In this document: piece by piece, positions 60,306 to 64,000 of the stretch
How the letters are laid out: each line of letters begins with the position of its first letter
Position numbering within the stretch: position 1 is the stretch's first letter
Assembly (NCBI RefSeq): GCF_022921115.1
Contig: NZ_CP095075.1
Coordinates: forward strand, 1,364,001 to 1,428,000
From: Halobacillus amylolyticus
Lineage (GTDB): Bacteria > Bacillota > Bacilli > Bacillales > Halobacillaceae
Direction: 5' to 3'
Length of the DNA stretch: 64,000 nucleotides
Position numbers and translations under genes: made by a program
The notes under the pieces: generated by a model
Databases searched by the model: none
Told to the model about the DNA's origin: nothing
The model's input: the letters and a program-made list of their open reading frames with translations, nothing else

Positions 60306-61163
60306 TCATTCCGCTCCTATCTTAAAAAATTTATATTCAATAGATGGAGTATAGGCTGTGGAGTCCTGATAATCCCAGAAACGATGGCGGCTATTCGTTG
60401 TATGTGCATTCACTAGTGGAAGACCTTGACTGTTCATTTTCACTACAATCGTATTATGATCAAAACGGCCCGTTCCCTGAAAATCATAACAAATGACATC
60501 ACCTGGAGATAAAAGAGAGGCATCCGTTACTTCTTTAGCCGTTAACCCTTGCCTTGCTCCGCTCAAGTACCAACGGAGGGAATGAGCAACAGCCCAGCTG
60601 TAACTCCAGCTATTACTGGAATACCACCATCCCTTGCCACGGTTTGGCTGCCCCCACATTGGTGCACCGCCAGCTCGCAAACATTGTGATATATAGTTGG
60701 TACAATCCACCTCAAAGTGTTTATAAGCAGGATTGTAACTGTCCCACCATCGCTCAGCGTACTGTACAGCTGCTCTCCTATCGTATTCAAATGGGACGCG
60801 TTGACTTGATTCCTTATCAGTAAACGCAGTGGCCAGATGCTCATTCCCGCCTAAACTCTTTTCAGTTTCAGTGTGCTGCTCTACTAATTCTTTCCTCTCC
60901 AATAACGCTTCACAATGATAGACGCCCTCTTCCAAGTAATATTTCTTCCGATCCTTTATCAATAGAGAGAGGGCAAGCATATAAGAAACATCTCTTGTTC
61001 CCCCATATTGCACTTGATGGTAAGGCTTCAAATGAAACGTCGCACGTTTGACAACCTGCCCCCGTTCATGCAACTTTTTCACCTTCCGTTCTAGCCATGG
61101 CTCATCTTGCTGCTCCATTAATCTCTCCATAATATCTTCCCAATACTCTTTTATTGCCTCCAT
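60306..61163 (-). CDS. Cytoplasmic or secreted amidase-domain protein (amidase_6 / CHAP-like fold)
   Basis: 285 residues, ATG behind AAAAGGGGCG. No clear signal peptide or membrane helix is seen. The N-terminal half (1-130) is charged and helical. The C-terminal half starts PFEYDRRAAVQYAERWWDSYNP and has VDCTNYISQCLRAGGAPM (candidate Cys nucleophile at about 153), a Trp-rich stretch (GWWYSSNSWSYSWAV), then GDVICYDFQG and RFDHNTIVV (candidate His). This is the usual layout of the putative amidase domain of Bacillus. The substrate is not known; peptidoglycan-related is likely. Confidence 0.85.
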   Translation of the reverse strand: MEAIKEYWEDIMERLMEQQDEPWLERKVKKLHERGQVVKRATFHLKPYHQVQYGGTRDVSYMLALSLLIKDRKKYYLEEGVYHCEALLERKELVEQHTETEKSLGGNEHLATAFTDKESSQRVPFEYDRRAAVQYAERWWDSYNPAYKHFEVDCTNYISQCLRAGGAPMWGQPNRGKGWWYSSNSWSYSWAVAHSLRWYLSGARQGLTAKEVTDASLLSPGDVICYDFQGTGRFDHNTIVVKMNSQGLPLVNAHTTNSRHRFWDYQDSTAYTPSIEYKFFKIGAE

Positions 61164-61202
61164 TCACATCGCCCCTTTTTTCTATCTTATGAGCAAAAAA
61201 AT

Positions 61203-61242
61203 AAAACCATGAGCATAAGCATGAATGCTTTGATCATGGTTT
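61203..61242. other. Hairpin beside the 61.2-kb array
   Basis: AAAACCATGA (61203-61212) pairs perfectly with TCATGGTTTT (61233-61242), with GCAT/ATGC able to pair in the loop. It may act as a terminator on either side of the array. Confidence 0.55.
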
Positions 61243-61259
61243 TCGTGCGTCTCACTCTC

Positions 61260-61360
61260 CTTTTATCAGCGCTCACTCTCCTTTTATCAGCGCTCACTCT
61301 CCTTTTATCAGCGCTCACTCTCCTTTTATCAGCGCTCACTCTCCTTTTATCAGCGCTCAC
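61260..61360. repeat. 21-bp tandem array, five units, related to the 36.6-kb array
   Basis: Units of CTTTTATCAGCGCTCACTC plus TC start at 61260, 61281, 61302, 61323 and 61344, the last cut at 17 bases; a partial unit precedes. Sequence shares TTTATC-x-GCGCTC-x-CTC with the large array. The last unit runs straight into the ogt terminator at 61361. Frames through it (ADKRRVS repeats) are not genes. Confidence 0.92.
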
Positions 61361-61391
61361 AAAAAAGGATGCGCCAGGCGCATCCTTTTTT
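61361..61391. terminator. ogt terminator
   Basis: AAAAAAGGATGCG and CGCATCCTTTTTT (61361-61373, 61379-61391) around CCAGG. It touches the repeat array on one side and lies 9 bp from the ogt stop. Confidence 0.93.
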
Positions 61392-61400
61392 GTGAAATCA

Positions 61401-61946
61401 TTATTTTGCTTGCATGAGCTGTGGATTTCCTTCCCAATCAAGCAGCTTTTGCTTTTTATCTAATCCACCTGCATATCCTACTAATTTTCCGTTGCTCCCG
61501 ATCACTCGGTGGCACGGTACAACGATTGAAAAAGGATTTTTGTTAACAGCGCCGCCTACTGCACGTACAGATTTAGGAGCCTGAAGGACCTCTGCCACTT
61601 CCTTATAGGATTTTATTTCTCCTAAGGGAATGGTATGAAGCAACGCTCTCCACACACTTCTTTGAAAAGCTGTACCGTAACAATTTAACGGCAGTGAAAA
61701 CTCTTTCCGATCACCACCAAAGTATTCGTTAATTTCCGTCCTTGTCTGTTTCACATACTGGTGATCCGGGTCATGTTTAAACTCGCCTTTTAGAAAATGC
61801 TTTTTTGTCCAGGCTTGGTAAAATGTTATCCGGTCTTCGTACTCTCCATAATCAATCCTGTTTACCCCTTTATCATCAGCCAACACGGTTATCGGACCCA
61901 CAGGGGAGTCGAATACGTCATAATACAGATAAGATGGATGATTCAT
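61401..61946 (-). CDS. ogt: Methylated-DNA--protein-cysteine methyltransferase
   Basis: 181 residues from the ATG at 61946 (AAGGGG site); a longer frame lacks one. Suicide repair enzyme for O6-methylguanine. The N-terminal domain has YYDVFDSPVGPITVLADDKG. The C-terminal domain has QRSVWRALLHTIPLGEIKSY (helix-turn-helix), VRAVGGAVNKNPFSIVVPCHRVIGSNG with the acceptor Cys in PCHRV, and GYAGGLDKKQKLLDWEG. Length and order are as in Ogt. Monocistronic. Confidence 0.95.
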   Translation of the reverse strand: MNHPSYLYYDVFDSPVGPITVLADDKGVNRIDYGEYEDRITFYQAWTKKHFLKGEFKHDPDHQYVKQTRTEINEYFGGDRKEFSLPLNCYGTAFQRSVWRALLHTIPLGEIKSYKEVAEVLQAPKSVRAVGGAVNKNPFSIVVPCHRVIGSNGKLVGYAGGLDKKQKLLDWEGNPQLMQAK

Positions 61947-62016
61947 AGATAATCCCCTTACTAACATTTTTTTCTATTATACAATAATCTATCTTCTTAT
62001 GAAAAGGTATACTCTA

Positions 62017-63150
62017 TTATTGTTCCTGAAATTGCAGGCCCTTTTCCATTTCAAAAAGTACTTCGTCATTTTCTTCCATAACTTGAGCCTTTTCGATGGC
62101 AATATAGCAAGCTGTCGTTCCAATTTTTCCAAGTCCATAGGCCGCTGTTCCCCTAATTACTGGCCTTGGATCATTCTTCATCAAGCGAATCAATTCATCG
62201 ATTGATGTTTGATCTTTATAGTGGGCTAAAGCAAGAATCGCATTGCGTTGAATCGGTTTCTTCCCTCGCCAAGATCCCGACGCAGAACCGAATTTCTCTT
62301 TAAATTCACGGTTTGACATCGACAACAAAGGAATCAGCTTTGGCTTAGCTACTTCTGGATCCGGTTCAAATTCCTCATGGTTATGGAAATCTTTCTTCCT
62401 ATTTTTAGGACAAACGGTCTGGCAAGTATCACAGCCGTAAAGGCGATTACCAATTTTAGTTCTAAATTCATCAGGCAGAAAGTCTTTCGTCTGGGTCAAA
62501 AAAGCGATACATCGCTGGGCATTAAGTTGCCCGCCTTGGACCAGCGCGTCTGTAGGGCAGGCATCTACACATATATTGCAATCCCCGCAAGAATCAACAA
62601 CCGGTTCATCCGGTTCAAAAGGAATATTTGTCACCATTTCGCCTAAATAAACATAAGAGCCAAATTCCGGTGTAATAATCGCACTGTTTTTCCCACTAAA
62701 ACCAATTCCTGCGCGTTCAGCAACAGCACGATCAGATAATTCCCCTGTATCGACCATCGAAGATAACTCTGCTTCAGGAAAACGTTCCTTTATGAATGTG
62801 GCTAATTTTTGCAAACGATCCCTAAGCACATCATGATAATCCCGTCCCCAGGAGGCACGACAAAAAATCCCTCGCCGCTCCCCTTTCACACTACGTGGGG
62901 CATCGTGCATTTTTGAGGGGTAGGCAAGCGCTATAGATATGATGGACTGGGCACCAGGAAGCAAACGGTTCGGCTCCGTCCGCTCTTCAAGACTCCCCTT
63001 TTCAAACCCAGATTGATAGCCAAGGTCTTGTTGTTTCTTCAATCTTGCTTTCAGTTCTCCAAATACATCGACAGACGCAAAGCCGATTTTGTCTATTCCG
63101 ATTTCTTTACTGTATGCAATGACTTCTTTTTTGAATGTGTGATCGTCCAC
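62017..63150 (-). CDS. queG: Epoxyqueuosine reductase
   Basis: 377 residues, GTG start with AAAGGAGG in front. Cobalamin and two 4Fe-4S clusters reduce epoxyqueuosine to queuosine in tRNA. Visible: GYQSGFEKGSLEERTEPNRL, IISIALAYP, SWGRDYHDVLRDRL, VDTGELSDRAVAERAGIGFSGKN (with the Asp), first cluster CGDCNICVDACPTDAL (about 190-205) and second CDTCQTVCPKNRK (about 239-251). A HEAT-repeat tail (SIDELIRLMKNDPRPVIRGT) is at the C-terminus, as in Bacillus QueG. The length is usual for the family. Confidence 0.95.
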   Translation of the reverse strand: MDDHTFKKEVIAYSKEIGIDKIGFASVDVFGELKARLKKQQDLGYQSGFEKGSLEERTEPNRLLPGAQSIISIALAYPSKMHDAPRSVKGERRGIFCRASWGRDYHDVLRDRLQKLATFIKERFPEAELSSMVDTGELSDRAVAERAGIGFSGKNSAIITPEFGSYVYLGEMVTNIPFEPDEPVVDSCGDCNICVDACPTDALVQGGQLNAQRCIAFLTQTKDFLPDEFRTKIGNRLYGCDTCQTVCPKNRKKDFHNHEEFEPDPEVAKPKLIPLLSMSNREFKEKFGSASGSWRGKKPIQRNAILALAHYKDQTSIDELIRLMKNDPRPVIRGTAAYGLGKIGTTACYIAIEKAQVMEENDEVLFEMEKGLQFQEQ

Positions 63151-63193
63151 CTTGACTACCTCCTTTCTATATGAATGCTTTAATTACTATTAT

Positions 63194-64000
63194 TTATCTC
63201 AAGTCTCTCACTTTTGCTGTGCGCAATCGATTTAAAGCTGACGCGATTTCAAATCGTCGAGGTCGGGCAAGTTCCCCTGGATGCTGATCCTTAAAGGGAG
63301 CAATTGATGCTAGCCCTTCTTCATCGAGCTGTTGATCAATTTTATCTAGTAACTCTTTTAACGAATAATTTTTATCTAACCAGCCTTTTTTACTCAAATG
63401 TAACAAAAGGTCAGCAATCAAGTTTGTTTGCGAAGGATCGACAAGTTGTTCGACCGCATCAAGCGCCAGCTCCGTCCTTCCCATTAAAATGAGGGCTCTC
63501 CCTTTCGCTTGCACTTTTTCCTTTTTCCCTTTTCTTGCTTGAATCGACTGAGCCTCAAATGATCTTGCAGGCAATGTACCAAATGACTCCTCCAAGGTCT
63601 GGCGCTTACTCGGATATTTTGCAGCGATTTGCTTTGCCTGTTCTGTCACATGATGTGGGACATATTGATCCATCATAATCACTTCATCAGCAGCGTGAAA
63701 ATAGTCGCCAGAGCCACCCATAACTAATATGGTAGATACATCTAGTTCATCGCGCATCTGTGTTATTTTATCAATAAACGGGGTAATCGGTTCCTTCTCA
63801 CTGACAACAAGTTCTTGCATCCGCTCATCACGAATCATAAAGTTGGTTGCGCTCGTATCTTCATCAATTAGTAACGTTTGTGCACCAGCCTCAATTGCTT
63901 CGATAACATTGGCAGCTTGTGATGTACTCCCACTGGCGTTCTCCGTTGAAAATTGTGTCGTATCGACCCCATGAGGCAAATTTTTGATGAAAGGCGAAAT
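63194..64000 (-). CDS. Predicted ABC-class ATPase (P-loop, COG3044 type), C-terminal part
   Basis: The frame runs off the right edge without a start, so only about 268 C-terminal residues are present. LPHGVDTTQFSTENASGSTSQA is followed by TLLIDEDTSATNFMIRDERM (a Walker-B-like stretch) and VSTILVMGGSGDYFHAADEVIMM. Then comes a C-terminal all-helical tail with FEIASALNRLRTAKVRDL. This matches a widespread but uncharacterised family of ABC-type ATPases not linked to transport. The Walker A part lies outside the window. Confidence 0.8.
   Translation of the reverse strand: MSPFIKNLPHGVDTTQFSTENASGSTSQAANVIEAIEAGAQTLLIDEDTSATNFMIRDERMQELVVSEKEPITPFIDKITQMRDELDVSTILVMGGSGDYFHAADEVIMMDQYVPHHVTEQAKQIAAKYPSKRQTLEESFGTLPARSFEAQSIQARKGKKEKVQAKGRALILMGRTELALDAVEQLVDPSQTNLIADLLLHLSKKGWLDKNYSLKELLDKIDQQLDEEGLASIAPFKDQHPGELARPRRFEIASALNRLRTAKVRDLR

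Noticed and set aside
61187..61441. 84-codon frame with ADKRRVS repeats
   Set aside because: Same artefact of a 21-bp tandem array, running through a terminator.

Overview
The window reads as chromosome of a moderately halophilic, spore-forming member of the Bacillaceae (Halobacillus, Virgibacillus or Thalassobacillus are the likeliest groups). The evidence is the gene families (SigI/RsgI, SpoVR, YhbH, PrkA, YhcN/YlaJ lipoprotein, BmrCD, YdbST, YhcXYZ, HelD, LipM/LipA, OdhAB), AGGAGG-type ribosome sites, frequent GTG/TTG starts, acidic low-complexity proteins and a BCCT osmolyte transporter at the left edge. The genus is an inference. No rRNA, tRNA, prophage, transposase or CRISPR array was seen.

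Layout. 1-8.2 kb: BCCT transporter start, acetyltransferases, D-Ala-D-Ala ligase, SelO, a broken VOC gene, small membrane proteins, and an ABC-F ribosome-protection-type gene behind a long structured leader. 8.4-16.4 kb: LD-carboxypeptidase, SDR, YczE-like membrane protein, D-amino-acid transaminase, SpoVR, a broken M3 peptidase and a sporulation-type lipoprotein. 16.5-24.2 kb: yhcX-yhcY-yhcZ, with yhcZ interrupted by a nonsense codon, a DUF1499/FAD-oxidoreductase fusion, and sigI-rsgI. 24.5-36.5 kb: membrane-anchored HtrA-like protease, bmrCD with a leader-peptide attenuator, aldo/keto reductase, HelD, MurG paralogue, MATE pump. 36.5-47.2 kb: a 24-unit 21-bp tandem array, ferritin-like protein, aldehyde dehydrogenase, SDR, nucleoside and purine permeases, a broken LysM-CAP gene, ydbST and proC. 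47.6-64 kb: yhbH, repeats, odhAB, prkA, lipM-lipA, acidic and Gly/Tyr-rich proteins, trmL, amidase, ogt, queG and an ABC-class ATPase running off the right edge.

How parts fit together. SpoVR, YhbH and PrkA form a widely co-occurring functional group. Here they sit at three separate loci, each preceded by a similar candidate sigma-E promoter. OdhB, and by family knowledge other lipoylated enzymes, depend on LipM/LipA encoded 6 kb away. Several loci point to antibiotic or envelope stress: the ABC-F gene, BmrCD, YdbST behind a sigma-W-type promoter, and the MATE pump. Two of them (ABC-F and bmrCD) carry leaders in which a short reading frame overlaps an antiterminator arm complementary to an intrinsic terminator.

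The most unusual genome-level feature is a set of tandem repeats with the same 21-bp period but different sequences, at five loci (a sixth is degenerate), most of them against or just beyond transcription terminators. MITE-like elements with GTTCAAAAA-type ends occur three times, one copy carrying a second inserted repeat. Four genes are visibly decaying.
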